Of a DNA stretch of 64,000 nt, positions 42,443 through 53,568 are shown piece after piece. Source of the DNA: Microbulbifer pacificus (GTDB taxonomy: Bacteria > Pseudomonadota > Gammaproteobacteria > Pseudomonadales > Cellvibrionaceae); assembly GCF_002959965.1 (NCBI RefSeq), contig NZ_PREV01000026.1, positions 716,001 to 780,000 on the forward strand, written 5' to 3'. The position numbers and the translations under genes were made by a program. The stretch's first letter is position 1; every line of letters starts with the position of its first letter. The notes under the pieces were generated by a model that saw only the letters and a list, made by a program, of their open reading frames with translations, made no database searches and was not told the DNA's origin.

Positions 42443-44035
42443 TCAGCTCACGGGAATGTCGAGGGATTCCAGTTCCTCACGCATCGGTTTCAGTTGCATC
42501 GCATAGTGCTCCCAGCGGCCGATGGAACGGGTATGCGCGGGCTCGCGCACCTGCGCGGCGCTGGCAGTGGACACTGCGGTCTTCTGGTTGTGGAATTCCA
42601 GGCAGGCGTCTTCCCACGACAGCTCGAGAAATGCCATAAGTTTGCGCGCACTGGACTCCACATCCCGCGCGGTATCCTCGTAAGCAATGTCCAGGAAACG
42701 ACCGGGAAAGCGCGCCCGCCAGGTGTCCATCAGTTTGCGATAGCGCCCGTGGTGCCGGGCCATCTCCCGCTGATCGTAGGAGTGCAGGTAAGCGTCGGCA
42801 AACAGTTGCTTGAAACCGGCAAAGCAGGCATCCATCGGATTACGGGTGAGGTGTACGATTTTCGCATTGGGCAGCGCTTTCAGGATCAGCGGGATCATCA
42901 TGTAGTTCTGCGGCAGTTTGTCCACAAAGCGCGGGGTATCCCCGCGCACTTTCTCCACGGATTGCAGATAGAGTCCACCAAGTTTTTCTGCGTCAACCGT
43001 GAGCGCCCCGTCGAAGAGTGCAGCAGAAAAGCGTTTCGGGTCGGTGTAGTTGGTAAGTCGGCGTACGGCGAGACCGAACTGCTGGAGTTCGCCGGCGGAA
43101 TGGACCTGCGAATGTGCGGTGATGATACGTTCCACCAGTGTGGTACCGGTGCGCGGCTGCCCAAGCACGAAAATGGGCGACGCATCGGGATTGCCGTCGG
43201 CGAGCGAAGCAAACCATTTCGGAGTGTAGTGCTCCTGCAGAAAATCGAAGGTGGCCTGCTCGGCCTGCTCATCAAACGCCACGGTTGCACGACGCGCGCG
43301 CGCCCCCGCAGAAAACGCGGAAAAAGCGGCATCCCATTGCTGCAGGTCTTCCAGTTCCTTGCCGATGGCGTAGTGATAAAACGCCTGCGCCCGCGGCGGC
43401 ATGTTTTTTTGCTCGAGCAATTGCCGCATGGCCGTAATATGCGCGTCATCCTGCGCTTTGCGCGCGCCGGCCAGCGCCCAGTGCGCCTGCGGGCTGTCGT
43501 TGTGCTGGGCAATGATTTTCAGGAAAACACGCTCTGCTTTTTCGGCCTCACCGTGGTACACCAGATTGTTGGCATAGTTCTGCAGGTACGCGGGGTGGTC
43601 GGGTTCTGCGCGCAGCGCACCCTCGAAGCAACGCCGGGCCTCGGTGTAGTAGCCCATCATGGAGTACACATTGCCAATCAGGTCGTTGACCGCGGCGTCG
43701 CCCCCCGCACAGGATTCCGCCGCTTCCAGTGCGTTGCCGGCCGCGTGAAAATGTCCGTCGCGCATGAACAGTTTGGCGATATGCGCCCAGGCCGCAGGAT
43801 GGTCTTTTTGCAGTTTCACCACCGACTGAAACGCGCTGAACGCCACCTTCGGCTGCTGCGCTTCCAGCGCTACCAGCCCTACCAGAAAATGTCCCTGCAC
43901 CAGGTCCGGCTGTTGCGTTAAAACGGCCCGGCAACATTTCGACGCGAAATCGATATCGCCACGGGACAGCGCCTTCAATCCATCGGACAGGGTTTGCTGC
44001 AGAAATGCCTGTTTACTCTGCGCTCGCTCGTTCAT
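42443..44035 (-). CDS. TPR-containing sulfotransferase
   Basis: 530 residues from ATG 44035; a TTG at 44050 is less likely. Residues of about 15-215 contain TPR pairs (GLKALSRGDIDFASKCCRAV, DLIGNVYSMMGYYTEARRCF). Residues of about 270-520 are a PAPS-dependent sulfotransferase domain with the 5'-phosphosulfate loop FVLGQPRTGTTLVERII and the 3'-phosphate segment KIVHLTRNPMDACFAGFKQL. It may transfer sulfate to a protein or a glycan; TPR-linked members are related to tyrosyl-protein sulfotransferases. Operon with the FAD oxidoreductase downstream; a terminator separates the TonB-dependent receptor upstream. Confidence 0.88.
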   Translation of the reverse strand: MNERAQSKQAFLQQTLSDGLKALSRGDIDFASKCCRAVLTQQPDLVQGHFLVGLVALEAQQPKVAFSAFQSVVKLQKDHPAAWAHIAKLFMRDGHFHAAGNALEAAESCAGGDAAVNDLIGNVYSMMGYYTEARRCFEGALRAEPDHPAYLQNYANNLVYHGEAEKAERVFLKIIAQHNDSPQAHWALAGARKAQDDAHITAMRQLLEQKNMPPRAQAFYHYAIGKELEDLQQWDAAFSAFSAGARARRATVAFDEQAEQATFDFLQEHYTPKWFASLADGNPDASPIFVLGQPRTGTTLVERIITAHSQVHSAGELQQFGLAVRRLTNYTDPKRFSAALFDGALTVDAEKLGGLYLQSVEKVRGDTPRFVDKLPQNYMMIPLILKALPNAKIVHLTRNPMDACFAGFKQLFADAYLHSYDQREMARHHGRYRKLMDTWRARFPGRFLDIAYEDTARDVESSARKLMAFLELSWEDACLEFHNQKTAVSTASAAQVREPAHTRSIGRWEHYAMQLKPMREELESLDIPVS

Positions 44036-44097
44036 CACAGTGATCCCCAAACATCAACGAACACTATACGCCGGTGCGCGCCACAAACAAAAATTGA

Positions 44098-44134
44098 CAA
44101 AAAAGCGGTAACGGCAACGGCGAGCCGCTACCGC
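44098..44134 (-). terminator. Terminator of the TonB-dependent receptor gene
   Basis: On the minus strand GCGGTA ... TACCGC with an inner GCGGC/GCCGT pairing, followed by TTTTTT. It lies 25 bases past the receptor stop and before the TPR-sulfotransferase start. Confidence 0.65.
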
Positions 44135-44158
44135 CTTCTCATTCAGGAGATCGAACGC

Positions 44159-46555
44159 TTATTCGAAATCCATTCCAAAGCGCATACCAAAAGTACGCGG
44201 GCGCTTGGGTCCGAAGAAGTGCGACGGCAGTATGCCACCGTTGTTGTTCTGGCCATCCCAGGTGAATTCGTTGGTCAGGTTTTCCACATAGGCGTCGACG
44301 TGCCAGTTGGCATTGGACTCATACCCTACACGCAGAGCCACATCCTGATAAGTGTCTATTTTCGTGGTCTCTAATCCTTCCCAGCCACCACCGCGCTCGC
44401 TTTCCCAGAAGGTTTCCAGGCTCGCGGTGAGAATACCGTCGCCAAACGGGAAGTGTGCGTCCAGGACCAGCGATCCGGAAAATTCCGGTGCCCAGAACAG
44501 CGAACTGCCCTCACAGCCATTCGCGTCCTCCAGACCACAGATGTCCTGCAGTTTGTTGGCCTCGCTGTCGAGCCAGCCGAAGGCGAACATCAGGTTGACG
44601 TTATCGTTCAGCTCAGCGGTGAGCGAGGATTCCAGCCCCAGGCTGTCCACTTCACCCACGTTTTTCACGATATTCGCGCCGCCGTCGAACACGACCACCT
44701 GCAGATCGGTGTAGCGGTACATAAATCCGGTCACATCGAACAGGGCGCTGCCGCCGAACAGCGTGCTCTTGTAACCCACTTCGAACGAGTCGATTTCCTC
44801 AGGCGCAAACACGTTGGGTCCGAAACCGTCCTCCTGGGTCAGATCGGTATTGCCGATGGCCGGTTCGCCTTCTGCATTGCTCGCCAGATTAAAGCTGCCG
44901 AAGCCCCCGGATTTGAAGCCCTCGGTATAGCTGGCGTAGTAGGTGTCTTCATTGTTCGGCTGGTAAGTGAGAATGGCGCGGGAGGTGAGTTTGTCCCAGG
45001 ACTCGCTGCCGCGGATAAAACCGTCGGTGGAGAAACCATAGGCCCAGTAGGCGCCGAGTTCGCTGTCCGGGTTGGGCACACTGATGGCGAAGTCCTTGTC
45101 ATCGCGTGTGTAGCGCATACCAAGGCCCAGGGTCAGGGTATCCGTCAGCGCGTAGTCCAGATTCACATAGCTGGCCCATCCGGAGTAGGAACCGAGGATG
45201 TGGCCGGTCTCGGTCAGCTTGCCATCCGCCGCCGGACTCCAGGCGTAGCCGTAATAATCGTAGAGGTCGGCGCAGCCACTGAAGCCATTGCCGGGGTAGT
45301 AATAGTTGCCGTAGTAGGCGCACATGTAATCTTCATCGCCGCGAAACAGGAAGCGGGTGTCGATTTCTTCCTTGTAATAGGAGGCACCGGCATACCAGGA
45401 CAGCGGCCCCTCGGTGGTGGAGGTCACACGCACTTCCTGCTGGAAGTAATCACCGCTCTGGTCGAGGCCGAAGTCGTTCACATTCAGCGGTGTGCCGTCG
45501 TAGTCTTCGGTATAAAAGTAGTCGTGGTCCTTGTAACCGGTGTTTGACGTAACGGTGAAGCGGTCGAAATCGTAATCCACATGCAGACCGAGCGTCAGTA
45601 CATCCGCATCGTCGGCATCGCCGCTGAAGCGGTCCACGTCCACATCGCCCCTGCGGGGATTGCCGCCCATCATCGGGTCGCCGATGGATTCGACGAACGA
45701 ATCCCATATGTCGCCCTCTTCGATCGCGCGGTACACGGAACCAGACTGTTCGCGGGACTCATACTCCACCATGGTATGGACGGCCAGCGCGTCCTTCTCG
45801 AAGGTGGTGGACCAGCGCAGCGCCTGCTTCTCGTGCGCAATCAGGTCTTTCGAGCCCGGGTAGACGTTGTCGACGAAGCCGTCTTCCCGGGAGCTGTAGC
45901 CCGCAACGCGCATGGCGAAGTTGTCGCTGAGGCCGATGTTGACCGCACCTTCTGTGGCGAAATGCCCGTATTGGCCGACGTCGGTTTCAAAGTAACCGCT
46001 CACTCCGTCTTTCAGTTCAGCCTTGCGGGTGTGGACACTGAAGGCACCGCCGATGGAATTGCGCCCGAACAGGAACCCCTGGGGACCACGCAGGATTTCC
46101 GCGCGCTCCATATCGTACAGGCTGGTAACCGCGGAACCGTTGCGGCCCTCGTAGAGATCATTCTTGAAAAACGCCGCCGAGGGGTCGCCACCCACACCGA
46201 AGTCCTGGGTGCGGATACCGCGCACACTGATCGCGTCAATGAAGCTGTCCTGGCTGTTGCCGGTGACACCGGGGGTGAAGGAGACCAGGTCCTTCACATC
46301 ATTCAGGTTCACTTTCCGGGTGAAATCGCCGGAGAGCGCGGTAATCGCCAGTGGTACATCCTGCACCGACTCCTCGCGTTTACTCGCGGTGACGGTCACC
46401 TCCTCAATCGCGAGAACCTGTGCATCGGCGGGTAGCGCCAGCGTCGAAGCAAGAACCGCGGTAGCCACCGCTGCGGCGAGCGTGTTTTTTTTCAGAAGTG
46501 GCGTGTTAGACAGTGGAGTCCGGGCAGCCGGCTCCTGCAGATGGCGAGTGATCAT
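44159..46555 (-). CDS. TonB-dependent outer-membrane receptor
   Basis: 798 residues. A signal sequence (AVATAVLASTLALPADA) precedes a TonB-box-like start (IEEVTVTA). The plug domain (about 55-170) has RGIRTQDFGVGGDP and LRGPQGFLFGRNSIGGAFSV. A 22-strand beta barrel ends in aromatic residues (FGMRFGMDFE). It takes up a large substrate across the outer membrane; its type (ASKREESVQDVPLAITALSG) is the broad class common in marine bacteria and sphingomonads. Two Cys pairs in extracellular loops (CAYYGNYYYPGNGFSGCADL; CGLEDANGC) suggest disulfides. No adjacent SusD or siderophore genes. The next two genes are a TPR-sulfotransferase and an FAD oxidoreductase on the same strand. Confidence 0.93.
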   Translation of the reverse strand: MITRHLQEPAARTPLSNTPLLKKNTLAAAVATAVLASTLALPADAQVLAIEEVTVTASKREESVQDVPLAITALSGDFTRKVNLNDVKDLVSFTPGVTGNSQDSFIDAISVRGIRTQDFGVGGDPSAAFFKNDLYEGRNGSAVTSLYDMERAEILRGPQGFLFGRNSIGGAFSVHTRKAELKDGVSGYFETDVGQYGHFATEGAVNIGLSDNFAMRVAGYSSREDGFVDNVYPGSKDLIAHEKQALRWSTTFEKDALAVHTMVEYESREQSGSVYRAIEEGDIWDSFVESIGDPMMGGNPRRGDVDVDRFSGDADDADVLTLGLHVDYDFDRFTVTSNTGYKDHDYFYTEDYDGTPLNVNDFGLDQSGDYFQQEVRVTSTTEGPLSWYAGASYYKEEIDTRFLFRGDEDYMCAYYGNYYYPGNGFSGCADLYDYYGYAWSPAADGKLTETGHILGSYSGWASYVNLDYALTDTLTLGLGMRYTRDDKDFAISVPNPDSELGAYWAYGFSTDGFIRGSESWDKLTSRAILTYQPNNEDTYYASYTEGFKSGGFGSFNLASNAEGEPAIGNTDLTQEDGFGPNVFAPEEIDSFEVGYKSTLFGGSALFDVTGFMYRYTDLQVVVFDGGANIVKNVGEVDSLGLESSLTAELNDNVNLMFAFGWLDSEANKLQDICGLEDANGCEGSSLFWAPEFSGSLVLDAHFPFGDGILTASLETFWESERGGGWEGLETTKIDTYQDVALRVGYESNANWHVDAYVENLTNEFTWDGQNNNGGILPSHFFGPKRPRTFGMRFGMDFE

Positions 46556-46896
46556 TGGGGTCCCTTTGCTTTTTTTATGATCGAGGCGGTACCGGCACAG
46601 ACAAGCGGTACATTAATCCGCAGCCACGTAGAGATAAAGTATCTGTAGAGGCGTCAGCTGGCTGTGATGTTGTTTTTTGTGCCAGAAGCGGCCGCTCTCC
46701 CGCGCGGGAGATCAGGGAAATACCTGCAAACCGAATGCCAAATTGGAGGGAATTCATGCCACAGCGATGACATCAGCGCTTGCCTGTATAAGCGCGGTCG
46801 CAATCACCGTGGGGGCTTCAAACAAAACACCCCACAGGGTGTGGGGTGTCCGGCAGTATCCGCGGGCGCGGTTACCGTTTCACAGAGATATGAAAA
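46556..46896. other. Intergenic region: receptor promoter and tpx terminator
   Basis: 341 bases. The first 120 hold the receptor promoter. The rest has no gene and ends with the tpx terminator at 46821-46849. Small frames here lack protein-like composition. Confidence 0.4.
46821..46849 (-). terminator. Terminator of tpx
   Basis: ACACCCCACA / TGTGGGGTGT, a perfect 10-pair stem with a 3-base loop, then TTTGTTT on the minus strand, about 48 bases past the stop. Confidence 0.75.
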
Positions 46897-47391
46897 TCAA
46901 AGCGCGGCCAGGGCTGCCTCGTAGTCCGGCTCGTCAGCGGTTTCCGCCACCTGTTCGGTGTAGACCACCTTGCCACTCTCATCGACCACCACCACCGCGC
47001 GGGACATCAGACCTTTCAGCGGGCCTGTCTCAAATTTCACGCCGTAATCATCGCCAAAGCTGGCACGAAAAGTGGAACCCAGTTTTACGTTGGCGATACC
47101 CTCGGCACCGCAGAAGCGGGTCATGGCGAAGGGCAGATCCGCGGACACGCAGACCACCACGGTGTTATCCAGTGAGGCCACTTTTTCATTGAACGCGCGC
47201 ACGGACATGGCGCAGGTGGGGGTATCCACAGACGGGAAAATATTCAGCACCACACGTTTGCCGGCGAGGTCGGAAAGACTGAGCTCGGACAGGTCGCCCT
47301 GTACCAGAGTAAAAGCCGGTGCCTGGCTGCCAACAGCGGGCAGGTCGCCAACGGTGGTGATCGGATTTCCTTTCAGAGTGATATTGGCCAT
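46897..47391 (-). CDS. tpx: Thiol peroxidase (Tpx-type peroxiredoxin)
   Basis: 164 residues from ATG 47391, with AAGGA 7 bases upstream; longer in-frame starts are not supported. It reduces hydrogen and organic peroxides in the periplasm or cytoplasm with thioredoxin. The peroxidatic Cys is in [16 protein letters not shown] (near residue 60) and the resolving Cys in [10 protein letters not shown] (near 94), the atypical 2-Cys spacing. The start [20 protein letters not shown] is typical. Length is normal. It is a single gene between the M28-peptidase terminator and its own. Confidence 0.96.
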   Translation of the reverse strand: MANITLKGNPITTVGDLPAVGSQAPAFTLVQGDLSELSLSDLAGKRVVLNIFPSVDTPTCAMSVRAFNEKVASLDNTVVVCVSADLPFAMTRFCGAEGIANVKLGSTFRASFGDDYGVKFETGPLKGLMSRAVVVVDESGKVVYTEQVAETADEPDYEAALAAL

Positions 47392-47499
47392 GGTGCAATC
47401 CTTGACGTAAAAATGTATGAAACTTTGAACGGGAAGACAGTTGAAAGTGCCCGCAGCATGACGAGCCATGGGGGTAATGTCAATTCGCTCTCGCACAAT

Positions 47500-47525
47500 A
47501 AAAAACCCCGAAAAATCGGGGTTTT
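47500..47525 (-). terminator. Terminator of the M28 peptidase gene
   Basis: CCCCGA AAAA TCGGGG preceded by an A-run (a T-run on the minus strand) and followed by TTTT. It sits between the M28 stop and the tpx start. Confidence 0.8.
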
Positions 47526-47540
47526 CATACTGCGAGTCGA

Positions 47541-48947
47541 TCAGTGTTCGGCCGGCACGCGGCCGAGGTTACCTTCCATTTCCGCCGCCAGGAAGGACAT
47601 CACCACCCAGGCCGCCACATTCTGCCTGAGGTTTTCCGGGTCCACTTTGTCCAGAGTGTCATTGGGCGTGTGGTGGTAGTCGAAGTAATCGCTGCCGTCC
47701 TGGTGCAGAGTCATCGCCGGCACGCCCTGTGCGACGAACACACTGCCGTCCGGGCCGCCTGAGGCCTTGTTGTCGCCGCGCTTGATGCCCAGCGGCGCCA
47801 GCAGCTGCATCATCTGATCGGCAATGGCGAACTTGCTCTCGGGGATGCGGGTATCGAAACGCCAGATTTTGCCGGCCCCGAAATCGGACTCGGAGACCAT
47901 AACAATTTTTTCCAGATCATTGGTATGCGCCTCCACATACTGTTTCGCACCGACGAGGCCAATTTCCTCGGCACCAAACAACACCACACGCAGGGTGCGA
48001 CGCGGGCGCTGTGGAAGCTCGGCGATCAAGCGTGCGGTCTCCATGACAATGGCCACGCCGGCACCGTCGTCCAGTGCGCCGGTGCCTTCATCCCAGCTGT
48101 CCAGGTGCGCACCAATGATGACCACCTCTTCGGGTTTCTCGCGGCCAACCACTTCGCCGATTACGTTGAAGGATGGGCCATCTGCCAGCGCTTCGTTGTG
48201 CACATTCAGTTTTACCTGTACCGGCTTGCCGCGCTTCAGCATGGCTTCCAGCAAATTGGCGTCTGGCGCGGACAGGGCCAGCGCCGGCACCGGGTTCTCC
48301 ACGCCATCGACAGACATCATGCCGGTATGCGCAAAGCGGTCGGAATCGGTACCTACCGAGCGCAGCAGCAGCGCCGCCGCCCCTTTTTCGGCCGCCGCAC
48401 GCATACCCTTGCTGCGCCCCGCCACTGCCGGACCGTATCCCTCACCGGTGCGCGCGCGCTCCATACGCTTGTTGATGAACGCGATCTTGCCCTTCACTTT
48501 GCGCGCCGACGCCTTCATCAGCGCCTCTACATCGGCGAACTCCACGATTTCCGCGGTAAGGCCGCCTTCCGGCGTGGAGGCACCGTAACCGAGGGAAGTG
48601 ACCACCAGCGGCTGCGGGAAAGGTGCGGTCACCTCCGCGTGGGCGTGGCCGCGGGCCCAGCGCTTTACATCGATCTGCTCGGTGTAAACCCGGTCAAAGC
48701 CCAGGTCTTTCATTTTCTGCTGAGCCCAGGCCACAGCGCGCTCGTCGCCCTTGGTGCCGGCGCGACGCGGCCCCACCTCCACGGTGAGGGACTCGACGTG
48801 GCTGTAGGCATCGGAGGATTCCAGTGCGCGGTCGCGCAGCACTTCCGCTACGGAAATATCCTCCTGCTTCAGTGGAATGGCCTGGGCCATGGTGGCCAGC
48901 AGCGCAGCCGCCAGGGCACCGGAAAAATTCGTCAGGGGCTTTAACAT
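47541..48947 (-). CDS. M28-family metallopeptidase (carboxypeptidase Q-like)
   Basis: 468 residues. A signal peptide ends near MAQA. Residues of about 120-260 form the PA domain insert. The two-zinc catalytic domain (about 265-440) shows [20 protein letters not shown] (His and bridging Asp), [14 protein letters not shown] (catalytic Glu and ligand Glu), VSESDFGAG (Asp ligand) and [18 protein letters not shown] (final His). It should be a periplasmic exopeptidase of the plasma-glutamate-carboxypeptidase group. It is the last gene of the likely operon prfC, acyltransferase, small membrane protein and M28. GGAGAA lies before the ATG. Confidence 0.93.
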   Translation of the reverse strand: MLKPLTNFSGALAAALLATMAQAIPLKQEDISVAEVLRDRALESSDAYSHVESLTVEVGPRRAGTKGDERAVAWAQQKMKDLGFDRVYTEQIDVKRWARGHAHAEVTAPFPQPLVVTSLGYGASTPEGGLTAEIVEFADVEALMKASARKVKGKIAFINKRMERARTGEGYGPAVAGRSKGMRAAAEKGAAALLLRSVGTDSDRFAHTGMMSVDGVENPVPALALSAPDANLLEAMLKRGKPVQVKLNVHNEALADGPSFNVIGEVVGREKPEEVVIIGAHLDSWDEGTGALDDGAGVAIVMETARLIAELPQRPRRTLRVVLFGAEEIGLVGAKQYVEAHTNDLEKIVMVSESDFGAGKIWRFDTRIPESKFAIADQMMQLLAPLGIKRGDNKASGGPDGSVFVAQGVPAMTLHQDGSDYFDYHHTPNDTLDKVDPENLRQNVAAWVVMSFLAAEMEGNLGRVPAEH

Positions 48948-48986
48948 GTTTTCTCCAGTTACAGCGAGTTGGATTTGTTGTAGGGC

Positions 48987-49334
48987 TTATTCAGTATCAC
49001 TTTGTGACGGCAGCGACAGCAGTCGCTCACGCACATCCCGCAATTTCTGCAGGCCGACATCGGAAAACAGATAGGGCGGTGTACCGGTGTACTCGTCTTC
49101 TTCGATTTTTATGCATTCCAGGCGCAAGCGTTCCAGCGGCGGGTCGTGCCGCATCGGGTAACTGATCAGCACCCGCCACTCGTTGTCGTCCGCCTGCCCG
49201 GTAATCACATCTTCCAGGCCCTGCTGAAATTGCGCACGCTCCATACGGAAACGCGGTGTGCGCATATGCATCAGGCCCCAGACGATCAGGGAAAATACAG
49301 CGAAGGAGAGACACAGGGTGATTACGATGGTCAC
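48987..49334 (-). CDS. Small single-pass membrane protein, unknown function
   Basis: 115 residues. An N-terminal helix (ITLCLSFAVFSLIVWGLMHM) anchors a cytoplasmic or periplasmic domain of about 90 residues (FQQGLEDVITGQADDNEWRV, IEEDEYTGTPPYLFSDVGLQ) ending in a charged helix. No family recognised. It sits 19 bases after the acyltransferase gene and 39 bases before the M28 gene, so it is part of that operon. Confidence 0.75.
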   Translation of the reverse strand: MTIVITLCLSFAVFSLIVWGLMHMRTPRFRMERAQFQQGLEDVITGQADDNEWRVLISYPMRHDPPLERLRLECIKIEEDEYTGTPPYLFSDVGLQKLRDVRERLLSLPSQSDTE

Positions 49335-49353
49335 TGATGCTCTCCTCCGGCAC

Positions 49354-49980
49354 TCAGTCGCGCTCGCCGAGGTCGGTCTGGTTTTCCGGGTTGCGGCCGC
49401 GGTATTTACTGAAACGATGCTGGATTTCCCGCATATCCTCTTCCAGATCTCCGGTGGGATGATACAGCGAGTCTATACAGATGCGCTTGGTGGGAAAGTC
49501 CCATGCTACCAGCAGAATGGGTACACCCGCGGCGTTGGCAATGCGCAGGAATCCATTTTTCCACTTCAGCGCTTTCTTGCGGGTGCCTTCCGGCGTGATC
49601 GCCACCCACATTTTTTCATTCTGCTTAAACTGGCTCGCCACCTGTTTGGCCATTCCCCCGGCCGCCGAGCGGTCGGTGGGGATTCCACCCAGAGCCATGA
49701 ACAACCCTTTGAACGGGAAGAAGAAAGCCTCCTTCTTCATCATCCATGAGGCCTTGAGCTTGAGCGCCATGATGAAAGGCATGGCCACGACAAAGTCCCA
49801 GTTGGATGTGTGCGGAGCCAGCGCCACCATCAGTTTCTTTTCCGGCGGGAAATTGCCATCAAAGCGCCATCCGAGCAGTTTTACAATCAGCAGGCCAATA
49901 CTCTGGGTAAGCCAGTTGCCCACCCTCGGCATTTCTTCCGGAAGGTCCGCGGGAATGGTTGTTTTCTTTTCGGCTGTCAC
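49354..49980 (-). CDS. Lysophospholipid/1-acylglycerol-3-phosphate acyltransferase family protein
   Basis: 208 residues. The H-x4-D motif is HTSNWD (near residue 57). The second motif is GGIPTDRSAAGGMA, the third TPEGTRKKALKWKNGF and the fourth VPILLVAWDFPTK. It is a short member of the PlsC superfamily with one possible membrane helix (QSIGLLIVKLLGW). Candidate substrates are glycerolipids or small acyl acceptors, since short members include ornithine-lipid and hemolysin-type enzymes. It is co-directional with prfC upstream (59-base gap) and the small membrane protein downstream. Confidence 0.85.
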   Translation of the reverse strand: MTAEKKTTIPADLPEEMPRVGNWLTQSIGLLIVKLLGWRFDGNFPPEKKLMVALAPHTSNWDFVVAMPFIMALKLKASWMMKKEAFFFPFKGLFMALGGIPTDRSAAGGMAKQVASQFKQNEKMWVAITPEGTRKKALKWKNGFLRIANAAGVPILLVAWDFPTKRICIDSLYHPTGDLEEDMREIQHRFSKYRGRNPENQTDLGERD

Positions 49981-50039
49981 TGCAAAAATCTCTTTTCTTT
50001 CCGCATTTTCGTTTCGGTGCCGTACGCTTGGGAAAACGA

Positions 50040-51623
<1,584 letters not shown>

Positions 51624-51753
51624 AATGCAAAAATACGGCTGGATAAAAAACAGGCGCGCATTATACACGCCGGCACACGCCTCTGGAGCCTGTTAGACTG
51701 CAAAATCTGTCGCGAAACCAGCAGGCAAATCTTCACGATTCAAGAGGTGAACA

Positions 51754-53541
51754 ATGAGTCAGGGACGTCTAGGGGCACTCCAGCAAACACTGGCTGATCA
51801 GCAGGTGCAGGGATTCCTGATCCCGCGCTGCGACGAATACCAGAACGAATACGTACCCGCCTCCGACGAGCGCCTCGCCTGGCTTACCGGCTTTACCGGC
51901 TCCGCCGGTCTCGCCGCCGTGGCCCACAACCGCACAGGCCTGTTTGTCGACGGCCGCTACACCCTGCAAGCCGCACAGCAGATCGGCAGCCAGCCCATCG
52001 AGCAGGGGAACCTCGCACCCGCGGATATCGCCGACTGGCTGTGTAAAGCACTGCGGGAAGGAGACACCCTCGGGTACGACCCGCGTCTGCACACCGAACC
52101 CGGTCTGGCGCCGCTGAAAAAGCGGCTCGACGAGTGCGGCATTCACCTGCGCGCACTGGACGCCAATCCGGTCGATGTCATCTGGAACAACCGCCCCGCC
52201 GCGCCCTGTGGCCCCGCGCGCCCGCATCCTTTGACATTTACCGGCGAAGATTCCGCCAGCAAACGCCAGCGCATCGCCGCACAGCTCACCGAAAAAAAAC
52301 AGGACGCCCTGTGGCTCGCCAATCCGGAGGTATGTGCCTGGCTGTTCAATATCCGCGGCAGCGATATCCCCCACCTCCCGGTGGCTCTGTCCATGGGCTT
52401 CCTGTACCGGGACGGCAGCGCGGTACTGTATTTCGCCGAAAGCGCTACCAGTGACGCCCTGCGCCAGCACCTCGGTCGGGAGGTCGATATCGTGCATGAC
52501 AAGGCGGAACTGTTCGCCGCCGCCGAGCGCCAGCATGTACAGAAGGTGTGGATCGATCCTCTGCTGACTAACTGCTGGACGATGCACGAACTGCGCAACC
52601 GGGAAATGCATATTCTGCAGGAGCGCGATCCCATCACTTTGGCCAAGGCGCGCAAGAATGCCGTGGAACTGGAGGGTAGCCGCGCCGCACATATCCGCGA
52701 CGGTGCCGCCCTGTGCGAGTTCCTCGCGGAACTGCCGGCCGCGGTCGCCGGCGGTGCTCACGACAGCGGTTTCGGTGAACTGGAAGCGGTGAATTTATTG
52801 CGCGGCAAACGCGAGTTGCGGGAAGGATTTACCGACGACAGCTTCGATTCCATCTCAGGCTATCGCGGCAACGGCGCCATCGTGCACTACCGCGTGAGCC
52901 CCCAATCGAGCCTGCCGATGCGCGCCGAGGGCATTTATCTGATCGACTCCGGTGGCCAATATCCCGATGGCACCACCGATGTCACGCGCACCGTAGTGCT
53001 GGGTGAATTTCCGCCACAAGCGAGGGAGCATTTCACCCGGGTCTTGAAGGGACACATCGCTATTGCCGCCCTGCGCTTTCCCCAAGGCACCTGCGGCGAA
53101 CAGATCGACGCTTTCGCGCGCAAGGCCCTGTGGGATATCGGCCTCGATTACGCCCATGGTACCGGGCACGGCGTCGGCAGTTTTCTGAGCGTGCACGAAG
53201 GGCCTCAGCGCATCGGCAAGGCCAGTACCAATGTGGCACTGGAGGCGGGCATGATCGTCTCCAACGAACCGGGGTTCTATCTCACCGGTGAATATGGCAT
53301 CCGCATTGAAAACCTGGTTTTCGTGAAAGAAAGCCAGAACTACCCGGGCTTTCTGGAATTTGAAGAGCTGACGATGGCCCCCATCGAGCGCCAGCTGATT
53401 GATCCGGCGCTGCTCAGTGATGGGGAACTGGATTGGCTGAACCGCTACCACGAGAAAGTGCGGGAGACACTAATGCCTCTCGTCAATGAGCAGACCAGGG
53501 ACTGGCTGGCGATGGCAACGGCACCGCTGATAAGAAACTGA
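51754..53541 (+). CDS. Xaa-Pro aminopeptidase (M24, three-domain type)
   Basis: 595 residues. Two creatinase-type N-terminal domains (about 1-310) precede the pita-bread M24 domain (about 320-540). Metal ligands are seen in IDSGGQYPDGTTDVTRTV (two Asp), HGTGHGVGSFLSVHEG (His) and SNEPGFYLTGEYGIRIEN (Glu, then Glu). The length fits the eukaryote-like APP1 form rather than E. coli PepP (441 residues). It removes N-terminal residues before proline in the cytoplasm. AGAGG lies before the ATG. Divergent from prfC with 130 bases between; it converges on the hydrolase gene. Confidence 0.94.
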   Translation: MSQGRLGALQQTLADQQVQGFLIPRCDEYQNEYVPASDERLAWLTGFTGSAGLAAVAHNRTGLFVDGRYTLQAAQQIGSQPIEQGNLAPADIADWLCKALREGDTLGYDPRLHTEPGLAPLKKRLDECGIHLRALDANPVDVIWNNRPAAPCGPARPHPLTFTGEDSASKRQRIAAQLTEKKQDALWLANPEVCAWLFNIRGSDIPHLPVALSMGFLYRDGSAVLYFAESATSDALRQHLGREVDIVHDKAELFAAAERQHVQKVWIDPLLTNCWTMHELRNREMHILQERDPITLAKARKNAVELEGSRAAHIRDGAALCEFLAELPAAVAGGAHDSGFGELEAVNLLRGKRELREGFTDDSFDSISGYRGNGAIVHYRVSPQSSLPMRAEGIYLIDSGGQYPDGTTDVTRTVVLGEFPPQAREHFTRVLKGHIAIAALRFPQGTCGEQIDAFARKALWDIGLDYAHGTGHGVGSFLSVHEGPQRIGKASTNVALEAGMIVSNEPGFYLTGEYGIRIENLVFVKESQNYPGFLEFEELTMAPIERQLIDPALLSDGELDWLNRYHEKVRETLMPLVNEQTRDWLAMATAPLIRN

Positions 53542-53568
53542 CCTATACGCTGAGGGTATGCGCCACAA

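Noticed and set aside
41158..43921. Plus-strand frames of 493 and 475 codons
   Set aside because: They are opposite the FAD oxidoreductase and the TPR-sulfotransferase, both with clear motifs.
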